Origin: Gammaproteobacteria bacterium
GTDB taxonomy: Bacteria > Pseudomonadota > Gammaproteobacteria > Steroidobacterales > GCA-2729495
Direction of reading: 5' to 3'
DNA length: 62,308 bases
Assembly: GCA_030426355.1 (NCBI GenBank)
Contig: JAUHYQ010000007.1
Span: 1-62,308 of the forward strand
Shown here in pieces: positions 7,011 to 14,746 of this stretch. Below the pieces are notes generated by a model. The model was not told the DNA's origin. It saw only the letters and a list, made by a program, of their open reading frames with translations, and did not search any database. The translations under genes and the position numbers were made by a program. Each line of letters begins with the position of its first letter. The stretch's first letter is position 1.

Positions 7011-7039
7011 TTGCATGCCAATTCTAGCGTTGCTATAGT
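7011..7039 (+). promoter_or_regulatory. Sigma-70-type promoter inside a cassette
   Basis: TTGCAT (7011-7016), a 17-bp spacer and TATAGT (7034-7039) match the sigma-70 consensus in spacing and sequence. It lies 37 bp upstream of the VPLPA-CTERM gene and inside the same cassette (which starts at 6973). A TTGACA at 6989 has no -10 box at proper distance. Confidence 0.6.
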
Positions 7040-7075
7040 GCAGCAACTTATTTGCAGACTCGTTGTTTGAACCTG

Positions 7076-7837
7076 ATGAAAAAATTCCTGTTGCTTTTTG
7101 TTTCTGTACTTTTACCGCTTGGCGCAAATGCAGCCATACTCAACCTGACACTCAATTTTGATTCTTATCCTGGCGATGTTGCCTGGGATCTTTCCGACAG
7201 CACCGGCAGCACGACGCTGGATTCTGGTGAGAGTTACGGTCCGTCATTAGCCAACAATTCATTGGTTGTTCCGATTGAACTTGCTCCAGACGACTATCTG
7301 TTTTCGATCAGCGACGCCTATGGCGACGGGATCTGTTGTGGTGAGGGAATAGGCAGCTACACTTTGTCTACCGGCTCACTGCTGCTGTATTCCAGTGATG
7401 GTCAATACGGAGCCGGTGAAACGATTGGATTTACTTTGCCGGCAATTTTTGATCTTAATCTTGTTTTTGATAGTTATCCCGCAGACATTGCCTGGAATAT
7501 CACAGAAAGCGCCAGCGGCAACTATGTTGCCTCGGGTAGTGGCTATGGCTCAGCCTTGGGCGGCACGACTCTGGGCGTCCCGCTGTTTCTCGCCCCCAAT
7601 GACTATACCTTCACAATCACCGACGCTTTTGGCGACGGGATCTGCTGTAACGAGGGGGCCGGAGGCTACTCCCTGCTTTATAACTCATCGGTGTTTTATG
7701 AGAGTGACGGGCAGTTTGGTTTTGGCGAATCGGTAGATTTCACTATTCCTGCAGTCGTTCCTATTCCGGCTGCACTTTGGCTGTTTGGTTCCGCTATGGC
7801 AGGCTTGGGTTGGATGAGGCGCAAGCAATCCCTTTAG
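7076..7837 (+). CDS. Secreted VPLPA-CTERM protein with two tandem domains
   Basis: A 253-residue exported protein. A signal peptide (MKKFLLLFVS..., cleavage near ANA-A at about 20) is followed by two copies, about 22-124 and 125-226, of a roughly 100-residue beta domain with the core D-A-Y/F-G-D-G-I-C-C near the end of each. That core is known from surface proteins and proteases of other phyla. Residues 228-253 (VPIPAALWLFGSAMAGL, then basic residues) form a VPLPA-type PEP-CTERM sorting signal, implying exosortase-dependent processing. The ATG was chosen over an upstream TTG because it gives a clean signal peptide. It has its own promoter and terminator. Confidence 0.85.
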   Translation: MKKFLLLFVSVLLPLGANAAILNLTLNFDSYPGDVAWDLSDSTGSTTLDSGESYGPSLANNSLVVPIELAPDDYLFSISDAYGDGICCGEGIGSYTLSTGSLLLYSSDGQYGAGETIGFTLPAIFDLNLVFDSYPADIAWNITESASGNYVASGSGYGSALGGTTLGVPLFLAPNDYTFTITDAFGDGICCNEGAGGYSLLYNSSVFYESDGQFGFGESVDFTIPAVVPIPAALWLFGSAMAGLGWMRRKQSL

Positions 7838-7864
7838 ATCAGTACAAAGGCATGTTCTGGAAAG

Positions 7865-7887
7865 CCCGACCTTGAGTCGGGTTTTTT
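7865..7887 (+). terminator. Intrinsic terminator of the VPLPA-CTERM cassette
   Basis: A perfect 6-bp stem CCCGAC/GTCGGG with a 5-base loop is followed by six T's (7882-7887), 28 bp after the stop codon and before the attC site. Confidence 0.88.
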
Positions 7888-7913
7888 ATTTTCAGTTACA
7901 CTGGATAAATGCC

Positions 7914-7973
7914 GCGTAACCACTGCAAACAATCGGACCATCTTTCGGTCGGCCTCTGGTGTGTGCGTTAAGT
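7914..7973 (+). repeat. attC site (60 bp, short)
   Basis: R'' GCGTAAC at 7914-7920 is the exact partner of the cassette start GTTACGC at 6972. R' GTTAAGT is at 7967-7973. The centre is reduced and contains GGACC/GGTCGG; the arms pair only partly. Confidence 0.82.
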
Positions 7974-7996
7974 GGCGATTGTTCTGCGATAGTGCG

Positions 7997-8404
7997 GTGT
8001 ATCCAATCCTAGCTAACACTGTCCTTGCCATTCATGCGACTTTCGTAGCGTTTGTCGTACTCACAGTTCCATGCATCTATCTCGGCAAATTCCTTAATTG
8101 GCAGTGGGTTCGTATCTACTGGCTTCGTATCGCGCATCTGGTAGGAATCTGTATTGTCGTGGCTCAAGCCTGGGCCGGCGTAATCTGCCCGCTAACCACA
8201 CTCGAAATGTGGCTGCGTGAAAAGGCCGGTATTGCGACTTATGGCGAAAGCTTCATTGAGCATTGGTTGCAGCAAATTATCTATTGGAATTTTCCGGCTT
8301 GGGTGTTTATCTGCATATACTCAATTTTCGCGCTGTTGGTAATTTACACTTGGTATGTTGTTCCTCCAACCAAAGGCAAAAATCGTGGTTTCATCGCCAC
8401 CTAA
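7997..8404 (+). CDS. DUF2784-family membrane protein
   Basis: A 135-residue polytopic membrane protein. The first segment VYPILANTVLAIHATFVAFVVL, the WICPLTxLExWLR-like stretch (here VICPLTTLEMWLREKAG), and YGESFIEHWL are hallmarks of DUF2784, whose function is unknown. The GTG start at 7997 was chosen because it gives the usual family N-terminus; a frame from 7961 would begin inside the attC site. The TAA stop is in the R'' box of its attC. Confidence 0.85.
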   Translation: MYPILANTVLAIHATFVAFVVLTVPCIYLGKFLNWQWVRIYWLRIAHLVGICIVVAQAWAGVICPLTTLEMWLREKAGIATYGESFIEHWLQQIIYWNFPAWVFICIYSIFALLVIYTWYVVPPTKGKNRGFIAT

Positions 8405-8455
8405 CCAGTCGGGGCAATTGGTGCTAGATCGCGCCCCCTGCCCAAGGCGTTAGGG
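8399..8455 (+). repeat. Last recognisable complete attC site (57 bp)
   Basis: R'' ACCTAAC at 8399-8405, within CGCCACCTAAC, is one mismatch from the partner of its cassette start GTTAAGTGGCG. R' GTTAGGG is at 8449-8455. Arms TCGGGGCA and TGCCCAAG pair. The central region is very short. Confidence 0.88.
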
Positions 8456-8471
8456 AGCTGGATCGAGCCCG

Positions 8472-8849
8472 ATGCTACGAGCCACGGCATACTTCGCCAT
8501 AGTTTTTACGGTCGGCTTTGGCCTCGGAATGCTGCGCGTGCTTTGGCTAGTGCCTATGCTCGGAGAGCGGTCAGCTGAGCTGCTGGAGATGCCGTTGATG
8601 TTGGTCGCTATTTTTTACTCTGCGCGCTTCGTAACCCGACGTTTTCCGGCATCGCGCCAAGTCGACCTCGTTATCTCAGGCATGCTCGCGCTGGTTTTTC
8701 TGCTAGCCATTGAGTTCTCGGTGGTGCTATGGCTTAGGGGACTGTCGATTGGCCAATATCTCGCGGATCGGGACCCGGTTGCGGGCGCTGCCTATATCGT
8801 TATGCTTATGGTATTCGCAACGATGCCGTGGGCCGTAGGAAGAAGGTAA
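8472..8849 (+). CDS. Unknown four-helix membrane protein
   Basis: A 125-residue protein made almost entirely of four hydrophobic segments (about 5-25, 38-52, 66-90, 103-121) joined by short basic loops. It follows the last attC by 16 bp, so it may be the terminal cassette, but no attC with the expected GCTCCCTAAC R'' follows. I do not recognise the family. Confidence 0.72.
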   Translation: MLRATAYFAIVFTVGFGLGMLRVLWLVPMLGERSAELLEMPLMLVAIFYSARFVTRRFPASRQVDLVISGMLALVFLLAIEFSVVLWLRGLSIGQYLADRDPVAGAAYIVMLMVFATMPWAVGRR

Positions 8850-8879
8850 GGTATACCAAACTGTCTTAAGGAGAAACTC

Positions 8880-9581
8880 ATGCTTTCCGCACTGTTCCTC
8901 GTGTTCGCAGTTGTGCATCTGGCTCTATGGATATGGGGCTGGCGCGCATGGGCTCGCAACGGCCGCCCTCAGGCGCTGTTTCTCATTTTATTTGGCGGTA
9001 CCCTGTTGTGGTACGACAACGCGCGTATTGGTTTGGGGCGCTTCATCGGCCAGGGCGAATTGCTGGAGGCTATAACGGTGCCGGCGTTCGCATGGCACTG
9101 GACAATGCTGCCGCTGCTGATCATTGCAGCCGGCATAATCGCCCGGCGGGCAGGGCTGGGATGGGCCCAAAGCAAGCTCTCCATGGGCGCATTCTGTGTT
9201 GTTGCATCAGCACTGATCGCGCTTGATGTGCCCAAGATATTTGATTTTGATCTGTATCCCACCTGTGTGGCCGATACAGTCAGGTATTCGACCAATGTTG
9301 GCCCGGACGCACTGTGTTCCCCCGACGATCAGGTCGTGACGGGTGGTCCGGGCGCCGCGTTGGTGGCTATTCTCACCAATGTGATCGTGTTGATCGTGGG
9401 CATAGCGCTATGGATACAGGCCGGGTGGAAATGGCTGGCGCTAGGAGCCGGCGCCATGTTTGTTGCAGCGGGTGCATTTGGGGGTTCGTACTGGTCACTG
9501 CCAATTGCTAACTTTGGTGAAATACTGATCACGCTCGCTCTGATTGCATCCGCGCTGCGTTTTTCGAAAAGCCCGCTGTAA
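8880..9581 (+). CDS. Unknown polytopic membrane protein
   Basis: A 233-residue membrane protein with about seven hydrophobic segments. A clear ribosome-binding site (AAGGAG at 8868-8873) sits 6 bp before the ATG. A periplasmic-type loop near residues 125-155 carries two Cys (CVADTVRYSTN... and DALCSPDDQ), possibly a disulphide. Trp-rich helices (LWIWGWRAW, WHWTMLP) are prominent. I cannot assign a family. It lies 30 bp behind the previous membrane protein on the same strand and may be co-transcribed with it. Confidence 0.78.
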   Translation: MLSALFLVFAVVHLALWIWGWRAWARNGRPQALFLILFGGTLLWYDNARIGLGRFIGQGELLEAITVPAFAWHWTMLPLLIIAAGIIARRAGLGWAQSKLSMGAFCVVASALIALDVPKIFDFDLYPTCVADTVRYSTNVGPDALCSPDDQVVTGGPGAALVAILTNVIVLIVGIALWIQAGWKWLALGAGAMFVAAGAFGGSYWSLPIANFGEILITLALIASALRFSKSPL

Positions 9582-9598
9582 GTAAGCGCACTTAGATA

Positions 9599-10279
9599 AT
9601 GTGCCGGTCTGTCTGGTTTTCTATAGTTCTAATTGGTACTGGCTGTAGTTCGCCCGAGTTAGAGCCATTGAATACCGATAGCCGAATACTGGCCTTTGGC
9701 GACAGCCTCACGCTTGGCGTAGGCGCAAGTAAAGAGAGGAGTTACCCCGCCGTGCTCTCTCAATTAACCGGACTGGAAGTGATCAACTCCGGCGTATCCG
9801 GTGAAACTACAGACGCTGGCCTACTAAGATTTGAGCAGGAGCTAGAGCGAGTTCAGCCCGGCTTGGTAATTCTTATGGAGGGTGGCAATGACATACTTCA
9901 GAATCGAAACCTGGAAGTTACGAAATCGAATCTTGCGGCAATGATTTCGCTTGCGAGAGACAGGAATATTCCCGTGATACTCATTGGTATTCCGGAAAAA
10001 CGATTGTTTTCAAATGCGGCACCACTTTATGAGGAACTGGCAAAAGAGAACGGGGTTGTTTTTGATGGCACGCTCGTTGCAGGTTTATTGCGAACTGCGG
10101 CATACAAGTCAGACCCGATTCATCTGAACGAACAAGGGTATAGAGCCTTGGCCGAAGCGCTATATGACTTACTTCAGGATAAGGGAGTGCTTATGCAGCC
10201 AAGAATCAGCATGATTACACATAAGCATTTGGGGCAATCCGCTCGTCGTCCGGAGACTGCTGATGTACTACATAGTTGA
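9599..10279 (+). CDS. GDSL/SGNH esterase (TesA-like lipoprotein) with aberrant C-terminus
   Basis: A 226-residue SGNH hydrolase related to TesA/arylesterase. A lipobox-like G-T-G-C (Cys16) follows a short signal. Block I is F-G-D-S at 33-36 with the nucleophile Ser36; the oxyanion motif GGND and the C-terminal D-P-I-H (Asp/His of the triad) are present. Residues 199-226 are not part of the family: they are read from a fragment that resembles the start of a VOC cassette gene followed by an attC remnant. The original stop was probably lost near codon 198. The catalytic core is intact, so the enzyme may still work on esters or thioesters in the envelope. Confidence 0.85.
   Translation: MCRSVWFSIVLIGTGCSSPELEPLNTDSRILAFGDSLTLGVGASKERSYPAVLSQLTGLEVINSGVSGETTDAGLLRFEQELERVQPGLVILMEGGNDILQNRNLEVTKSNLAAMISLARDRNIPVILIGIPEKRLFSNAAPLYEELAKENGVVFDGTLVAGLLRTAAYKSDPIHLNEQGYRALAEALYDLLQDKGVLMQPRISMITHKHLGQSARRPETADVLHS
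10193..10245 (+). repeat. Decayed cassette fragment: VOC gene start plus half attC
   Basis: Bases 10193-10218 match 23 of 26 bases of the VOC gene start at 3269-3294. Bases 10219-10245 read ACATAAG, then TTGGGGCAA and TCCGCTCG, matching the R'' and left arm of array attC sites such as 2441. The rest of the attC is missing. The fragment is read in frame as the last 28 residues of the esterase. Confidence 0.75.
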
Positions 10280-10646
10280 AACCAATAAATCATTCGATCA
10301 GGCATCTGAGGATCTTGGAGCCGCTGTTAAATGCCATGGCTTCGGCGTACTGCATATTCATGACTTGGGCGCGACATTGCGCAGCAAAGGAATACAGTTT
10401 GATGAGCAATGCCGGGTTTTTGAAGTTTGTAATCCAGCTCAGGCTGCAAAAGTACTATCCGCCGATATGCGCCTGAACATGGCATTGCCATGTCGAATAT
10501 CCGTTTTTACGGAGAATGGCAAAACACAGATTGGCTTAATAAAGCCGGCTCAAATGCTTGCGTCGCTGTCCCAGGACGAAGAGCTGGCGCGAGTCGCTCA
10601 AGAGGTTGAAGCCAAAACTATCGAAATGGTTGACGATGCCAAATAG
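10263..10646 (+). CDS. DUF302-domain protein
   Basis: A 127-residue soluble protein. The N-terminal YYIVETNKSFDQASEDLGAAVKCHGFGVLHIHDL strand-helix-strand and the ALPCRISVFTENGKTQIGLIKP segment define DUF302, a small fold found in bacteria and archaea; its function is not established. The start is an ATG with GGAG 7 bp upstream. The first 17 bases overlap the aberrant end of the esterase gene, and the ribosome-binding site lies next to the cassette remnant. Confidence 0.88.
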   Translation: MYYIVETNKSFDQASEDLGAAVKCHGFGVLHIHDLGATLRSKGIQFDEQCRVFEVCNPAQAAKVLSADMRLNMALPCRISVFTENGKTQIGLIKPAQMLASLSQDEELARVAQEVEAKTIEMVDDAK

Positions 10647-10778
10647 TGAATCATCACGTACCGTAGCGCGTGGCTTCTGAGGGTGGGAAAAATGGCGCGC
10701 CCTCACGCGGGCCCGGTTCATCGCGATGCCGGCTATTGGCCAACGGTGTCCATTCATTAAGTTTGTTTAGAGAAGTTC

Positions 10779-12020
10779 ATGACCGTATTTATCATTGCTG
10801 TTTCCGTCGCTTTAGTGGTGTCTTTTACGTGCTCTATTTTTGAGTCGGTGCTGTTGTCAATCAACCAGGCTCAGGTGCAGGCGCTGGTGCGCGACGGTAA
10901 GCCTGCCGGGAATCTGCTGGCGGAATTCAAACGTCAAATTGACATACCCATTGCGGCGATACTGATCGTTAATACCATTGCCCACACCATCGGTTCGGCC
11001 GTAGCCGGAGCGAGTTACGCAGATGCCTTCAATGCCGAGACATTGTGGATATTCACCATCGTTTTCACGACCGCGGTGCTGTTATTAACAGAGATTATTC
11101 CTAAAACCTTGGGTGTCACTTACGCGATGCGTTTGGCAACCCCCGTTGCGCTGGGTATCAAAGCGCTGATTATTGTGCTTCGACCGCTGGTGTTTGTCAG
11201 TGAACGAATCTCGCGGGCTCTTCGCGGCAGCCATGAAGTACCCGTTACATCGGTCGAAGAAATCCGTTTGCTCGCGGCCCTCGGCCGCAGTGCCGGGGTG
11301 GTGGGGATGCGCACCGCCAGCATCATCGAAGGAGCGACGCACCTGCGTCAACTCAGCGTTCGCGATGTGTTATTGCCACGTGGCGAAATTGTCTACTTGT
11401 CCGGGCAGCAAACCCGCAACGAAGCACTGGCAATTTTGCAGCGTTCCGGGCACAGCCGCTTTCCTTTTACGCCCACCGGTGAGCTCGACCAGGTGGCCGG
11501 TGTTGTGCTGGCTAAGCAGCTCATGACCTGGTTGCTCGCACACCCTGATCGGGAAATTGTTTGGGACGAGGTTACGCGCGAACACCTGACCGTACCGGAG
11601 TCGATGGCTCTGCCGACGCTGCTGCGCACGTTCAAGGAATCCCGACGGCATCTGGCGATTGTGGTGGACGAGTACGGCGGTGTCTGCGGCATTGTTACAC
11701 TGGAAGACATACTGGAAGAGCTGGTCGGTGAGATCACGGACGAGCATGACAGGCCCAGCGAAGATATGTCGCGCCTCCCGGACGGTTCACTAAGGGTCGC
11801 GGGCGATGTCGATTTACGCAGACTGTGTCGCTATTTGGAGTTAGAGTGGGAGCCTCACGCGGATGTGACCACGGTCAGCGGGTTGCTGATGGAATCGCTG
11901 GAGCGGCTGCCTCGTGTTGGTGACCGGGTTTATTGGCGCGGCTATCAAGTCAAGGTGTTAAGCATGTCGCGACGGCGACCGGGTTGGGTATCAATTCAGG
12001 AATCTGGGGAGTTGCAATGA
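10779..12020 (+). CDS. CNNM/HlyC-CorC family protein with CBS pair
   Basis: A 413-residue inner-membrane protein. An N-terminal CNNM (DUF21) domain with hydrophobic segments spans about 1-145, a CBS pair about 180-310 (including [28 protein letters not shown]), and a C-terminal CorC/HlyC domain about 325-405. Family members are implicated in Mg2+ or Co2+ efflux or in magnesium homeostasis; the old hemolysin name is misleading. The stop overlaps the next start (ATGA), so the two are translationally coupled. The window holds a second, soluble relative, CorC/YbeX, at 42954. Confidence 0.9.
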   Translation: MTVFIIAVSVALVVSFTCSIFESVLLSINQAQVQALVRDGKPAGNLLAEFKRQIDIPIAAILIVNTIAHTIGSAVAGASYADAFNAETLWIFTIVFTTAVLLLTEIIPKTLGVTYAMRLATPVALGIKALIIVLRPLVFVSERISRALRGSHEVPVTSVEEIRLLAALGRSAGVVGMRTASIIEGATHLRQLSVRDVLLPRGEIVYLSGQQTRNEALAILQRSGHSRFPFTPTGELDQVAGVVLAKQLMTWLLAHPDREIVWDEVTREHLTVPESMALPTLLRTFKESRRHLAIVVDEYGGVCGIVTLEDILEELVGEITDEHDRPSEDMSRLPDGSLRVAGDVDLRRLCRYLELEWEPHADVTTVSGLLMESLERLPRVGDRVYWRGYQVKVLSMSRRRPGWVSIQESGELQ

Positions 12021-12658
12021 AAACAAAGCTTCAACAATACATCGGCATTACCAGGATGGTTGCAGCCATCGTGTTGCTGACGCTAGCGGTTTTCCCGGCG
12101 GTTGCGGAAAGCGACAAGGCCGAGACAGCAGCAGCCGACCCGTCGGCGGTTATGTATGCCCAGGCCATGCCGTGGGAAAAGTTTCTGGACGGCGCCCGTG
12201 TGCAGCGTGAGGTATGGCTGAAGAACGCTGAACGGGCAGCGCCGAGTGATCTGACAAGCCGTTTCAAACAGGCCGGCGAAGGTCTGCAACTGCTGATCAT
12301 CACGGCCGACTGGTGCCCCGATTCGGCGAACAGCGTGCCCTACATTGCGACGCTTGCCGCCGCCGCGGGCGTTGCAACCCGGGTGGTGGATTTCAGGACC
12401 GGCAAGGCAATTATGGATGCGCATCGCACGCCCGATGGGCGGGCCTCGACGCCGACGGTCATTCTGCTGCGTGAAGAAAAGGAAGTGGCGTCCTGGGTGG
12501 AGCGACCCGCGTCGTTGCAATGGTGGTTTCTGGACAAGGCCAACGAGCTTGGCGAAGAGGAACTGCTGGAGCGCAAAATGGCATGGTATGAATGGAACCG
12601 CGGCGACGATGCCATGACAGAGATTGTGATGCTGGCCGAGAAGACCGCGAAGTATTGA
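12017..12658 (+). CDS. Exported thioredoxin-like protein with a single active-site Cys
   Basis: A 213-residue protein with a signal peptide (cleavage near AVA-E, about 30). The fold is thioredoxin-like: TADWCPDS around residue 100 replaces the usual C-x-x-C, leaving one Cys, and STPTVILL carries the cis-proline. This pattern occurs in the Thioredoxin_9 group. With one Cys it is more likely a monothiol or binding protein than a disulphide oxidoreductase. Start overlaps the stop of the CNNM gene by ATGA, and its own stop overlaps the next gene's TTG start (TTGA). Confidence 0.85.
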   Translation: MKTKLQQYIGITRMVAAIVLLTLAVFPAVAESDKAETAAADPSAVMYAQAMPWEKFLDGARVQREVWLKNAERAAPSDLTSRFKQAGEGLQLLIITADWCPDSANSVPYIATLAAAAGVATRVVDFRTGKAIMDAHRTPDGRASTPTVILLREEKEVASWVERPASLQWWFLDKANELGEEELLERKMAWYEWNRGDDAMTEIVMLAEKTAKY

Positions 12659-13155
12659 GCTACGTTTACAGTTTTCCACCGGTATCTGACAGTCGGGCCC
12701 GAACCCTGATATTGGGTTCGATGCCCGGCAAGGCATCGCTGCAGGCCGCGCAGTACTACGCGCACCCCCGCAATCTTTTCTGGACCATGGTCGAAGAGAT
12801 GTTGGGTATCCCCCGGGACGCTCCTTACCCGGAGCGTTGCGCGGCACTGAAAGACAACGGCGTGGCGCTGTGGGACACGCTGCAAGCGTGCGTCCGGGCA
12901 GGCAGCCTGGATGCGAGTATTGATGATTCGAGCATCGTGCCGAATGATTTTTCGAGCTTCCTGAAGGAGCACCCGCGTATCAGGCTGATTTGCTTCAACG
13001 GCGCCAAGGCGGAGAGCGTATTCGTTAAACGGGTTGCGCCGACGCTGGAGCAAGAGCTCAGCGAGATCCGCCTGCACAGGTTGCCTTCGACCAGCCCCGC
13101 AAACGCGTCGATACCGCTTGATGTTAAGCGCGATGAATGGCGCATTATTGCTTAG
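12655..13155 (+). CDS. DNA-deoxyinosine (hypoxanthine) glycosylase
   Basis: A 166-residue member of the uracil-DNA-glycosylase superfamily. The motif L-I-L-G-S-M-P-G, then QYYAHPRNLFW, the N-D-F-x-x-F helix, CFNGAKAE and the closing LPSTSPAN are characteristic of hypoxanthine-DNA glycosylase (TIGR04274 type), which removes deaminated adenine from DNA in base-excision repair. The start is TTG at 12655, overlapping the upstream TGA; the next in-frame ATG is far inside the conserved core. Soluble cytoplasmic enzyme, last gene of a coupled trio. Confidence 0.9.
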   Translation: MSYVYSFPPVSDSRARTLILGSMPGKASLQAAQYYAHPRNLFWTMVEEMLGIPRDAPYPERCAALKDNGVALWDTLQACVRAGSLDASIDDSSIVPNDFSSFLKEHPRIRLICFNGAKAESVFVKRVAPTLEQELSEIRLHRLPSTSPANASIPLDVKRDEWRIIA

Positions 13156-13182
13156 TCGTTTGTATGCAATGGCACGCAGCGC

Positions 13183-13217
13183 AAAAAAAATGCCCCTGCA
13201 GTTAGCCCGCAGGGGCA
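13183..13217 (-). terminator. Intrinsic terminator for the minus-strand operon
   Basis: A 9-bp perfect stem TGCCCCTGC/GCAGGGGCA (13191-13199 and 13209-13217) is flanked on its left by eight A's, which read as U8 on the minus strand, 29 bases beyond the stop of the beta-helix lipoprotein gene. It may also act weakly on the plus strand. Confidence 0.85.
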
Positions 13218-13245
13218 TTGTCGGGCGTGTTTGCGGACCGGTTAC

Positions 13246-14685
13246 TTACAGTGAGCCGGTAACGGTCCAGCCTTCGTACCAGAAAGGCGCGGTAGCATCC
13301 GGATCAACAGCACCGAGATAGTCGGTGTCATCGAGGAACGCATCGTCTGCGGTGCTTTCCAGGTACGTGGCATTGAATGTCGGGACATCAATAGCAACGC
13401 CGTTTGCGGCGGCATCCGTTGCCTGGTAGTTCGCATTGACACCCGGTGCCGCAGCGATCACACCGGTTGCCCCAAGGGTGTCATCCGTGGCGTCTTTGCC
13501 AAAAGCCGCACAGTCAGCAATCACATTGTTGAAAACCAGTGCGACCCCGATATTGGCTTCGGCACCACCGCCGTTAACGTCCACACAGGTTGTGATGGTG
13601 CCGTTGCCTGCCGCGACCGTACCGATCGAGTTCAGCAGGAAGCCTGCGGAAGATGCCTTGAATACCCAGAGCTCATCATTGGTACCGTCACCGATGAAGG
13701 TTGCATTGGCAATCGTGGGCTTCGACAGAAAGTCCAGAGTGCCTTCGGTGTCTGCTTCGATGGCGTTGCCAGCCGTAGCAGGGTCCTGAATGACGAGTAC
13801 ATGCTGAAGATTACCCTGCCAGCCTTCGTCCCAGTCCACTGAATCGTCAAGGTTGCCGGTCAGCACAAAGTACTTGCCGCTGACAGTGCCGCCATAGAAC
13901 TCTACGCCGTCATCGGAGTTGCTGTTTACCTGTATGTGATGCATCACCGTACCGGAGCCCACGCCAACCAGCGATATGCCGTTGATTTCGTTGCCGGGAG
14001 CGAACTCAAAGCCGCCTTCGGTGACAACGACATAGCTCAGTTCGCCGCTTGAATCCGTGTCGGTGTAGCCACCGGCAAATCCGGACTCGCCTTCAGAGTC
14101 GATGTTACAGGGAGTGACGCCCATGGCTGCCATCGTGCATTCATTGTGCGATGCATAACCGTGCAGGATCAAGCCGCCCCATTCGCCGGAACCGGTTTCG
14201 CCGGCGTCATCCGAACTGAACACGATCGGCTCCGCGGCTGTGCCATTGGCGATGATCTGCGAGCCACGAGTGATAATCAGGTTCGCGAACGACCCGGTAT
14301 TGCCGATAATCCACGTGCCCGGTTCAACCGTCAGTGTTACGTCAAGTACGGGATCGCCGTTATCCAGGGTGCCTTCCGTAAGGGACATCAGCTTGTTGCC
14401 GTTGCCAACCGTAACGCGGCTCTCCATGAACCAGATGATGTCGTTGGTGAGCGTACGGTCGACCAGAATTTCCGCTGGCAGCTGACAAACGTCATTGCCG
14501 CTGGCATCAAGCGGACGTGCCGATGCCCACGCAGGGCAATTCTGTGAAATTGTCCCGCTGCCGCCACCACCGGTTCCTCCGGCTACATCAATATCGATGG
14601 TCGTATCATCGCCTCCACCACAGCCATAGATGCTGCCCAGCGCGATCATTGTTGCTGCAAACAGCACTTTGCTTGCTGGTTTCAT
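13246..14685 (-). CDS. Putative surface lipoprotein, right-handed beta-helix-like
   Basis: A 479-residue exported protein with a signal ending in S-I-Y-G-C-G-G-G (lipobox-like, Cys22) and a flexible Asp/Gly-rich linker to about 47. The body consists of short repeating strands with Gly, Asn and Asp turns (VEPGTWIIGNTGSFANLIIT, GGLILHGYAS, VEFYGGTVSGKYFVLTGN), as in parallel beta-helices. It has a strong AGGAG site. It is followed in the operon sense by a terminator and lies just downstream of a TonB-dependent receptor, so it is probably the surface partner that binds or processes the receptor's substrate. The substrate is unknown. Confidence 0.75.
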   Translation of the reverse strand: MKPASKVLFAATMIALGSIYGCGGGDDTTIDIDVAGGTGGGGSGTISQNCPAWASARPLDASGNDVCQLPAEILVDRTLTNDIIWFMESRVTVGNGNKLMSLTEGTLDNGDPVLDVTLTVEPGTWIIGNTGSFANLIITRGSQIIANGTAAEPIVFSSDDAGETGSGEWGGLILHGYASHNECTMAAMGVTPCNIDSEGESGFAGGYTDTDSSGELSYVVVTEGGFEFAPGNEINGISLVGVGSGTVMHHIQVNSNSDDGVEFYGGTVSGKYFVLTGNLDDSVDWDEGWQGNLQHVLVIQDPATAGNAIEADTEGTLDFLSKPTIANATFIGDGTNDELWVFKASSAGFLLNSIGTVAAGNGTITTCVDVNGGGAEANIGVALVFNNVIADCAAFGKDATDDTLGATGVIAAAPGVNANYQATDAAANGVAIDVPTFNATYLESTADDAFLDDTDYLGAVDPDATAPFWYEGWTVTGSL

Positions 14686-14746
14686 TGCTTGCTACTCCTA
14701 CCTTTGCGTTAATGTCTTTATGGTTTGCTTGCCGACTTCCATAGGA

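Larger units (their letters stand above)
1..8455 (+). mobile_element. Distal part of a chromosomal integron gene-cassette array
   Basis: Fifteen cassettes lie head to tail on the plus strand, each followed by an attC site with the layout R'' (xxxTAAC), an L'' arm, a palindromic centre, an L' arm and R' (GTTxxx). In most cassettes the first bases after the cut G are the reverse complement of that cassette's own R'' (for example GTTATAT with ATATAAC, GTTAGGTGCA with TGCACCTAAC), as expected if each was once a closed circle. All genes but one unclear cassette read in the same direction. The integrase and attI are not in the window and should lie left of base 1. The attC family is shared across the array, as in sedentary chromosomal integrons. 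Confidence 0.95.

Noticed and set aside
12017-12658. Calling the thioredoxin-like protein a disulphide oxidoreductase
   Set aside because: The active site is C-P-D-S with a single Cys.
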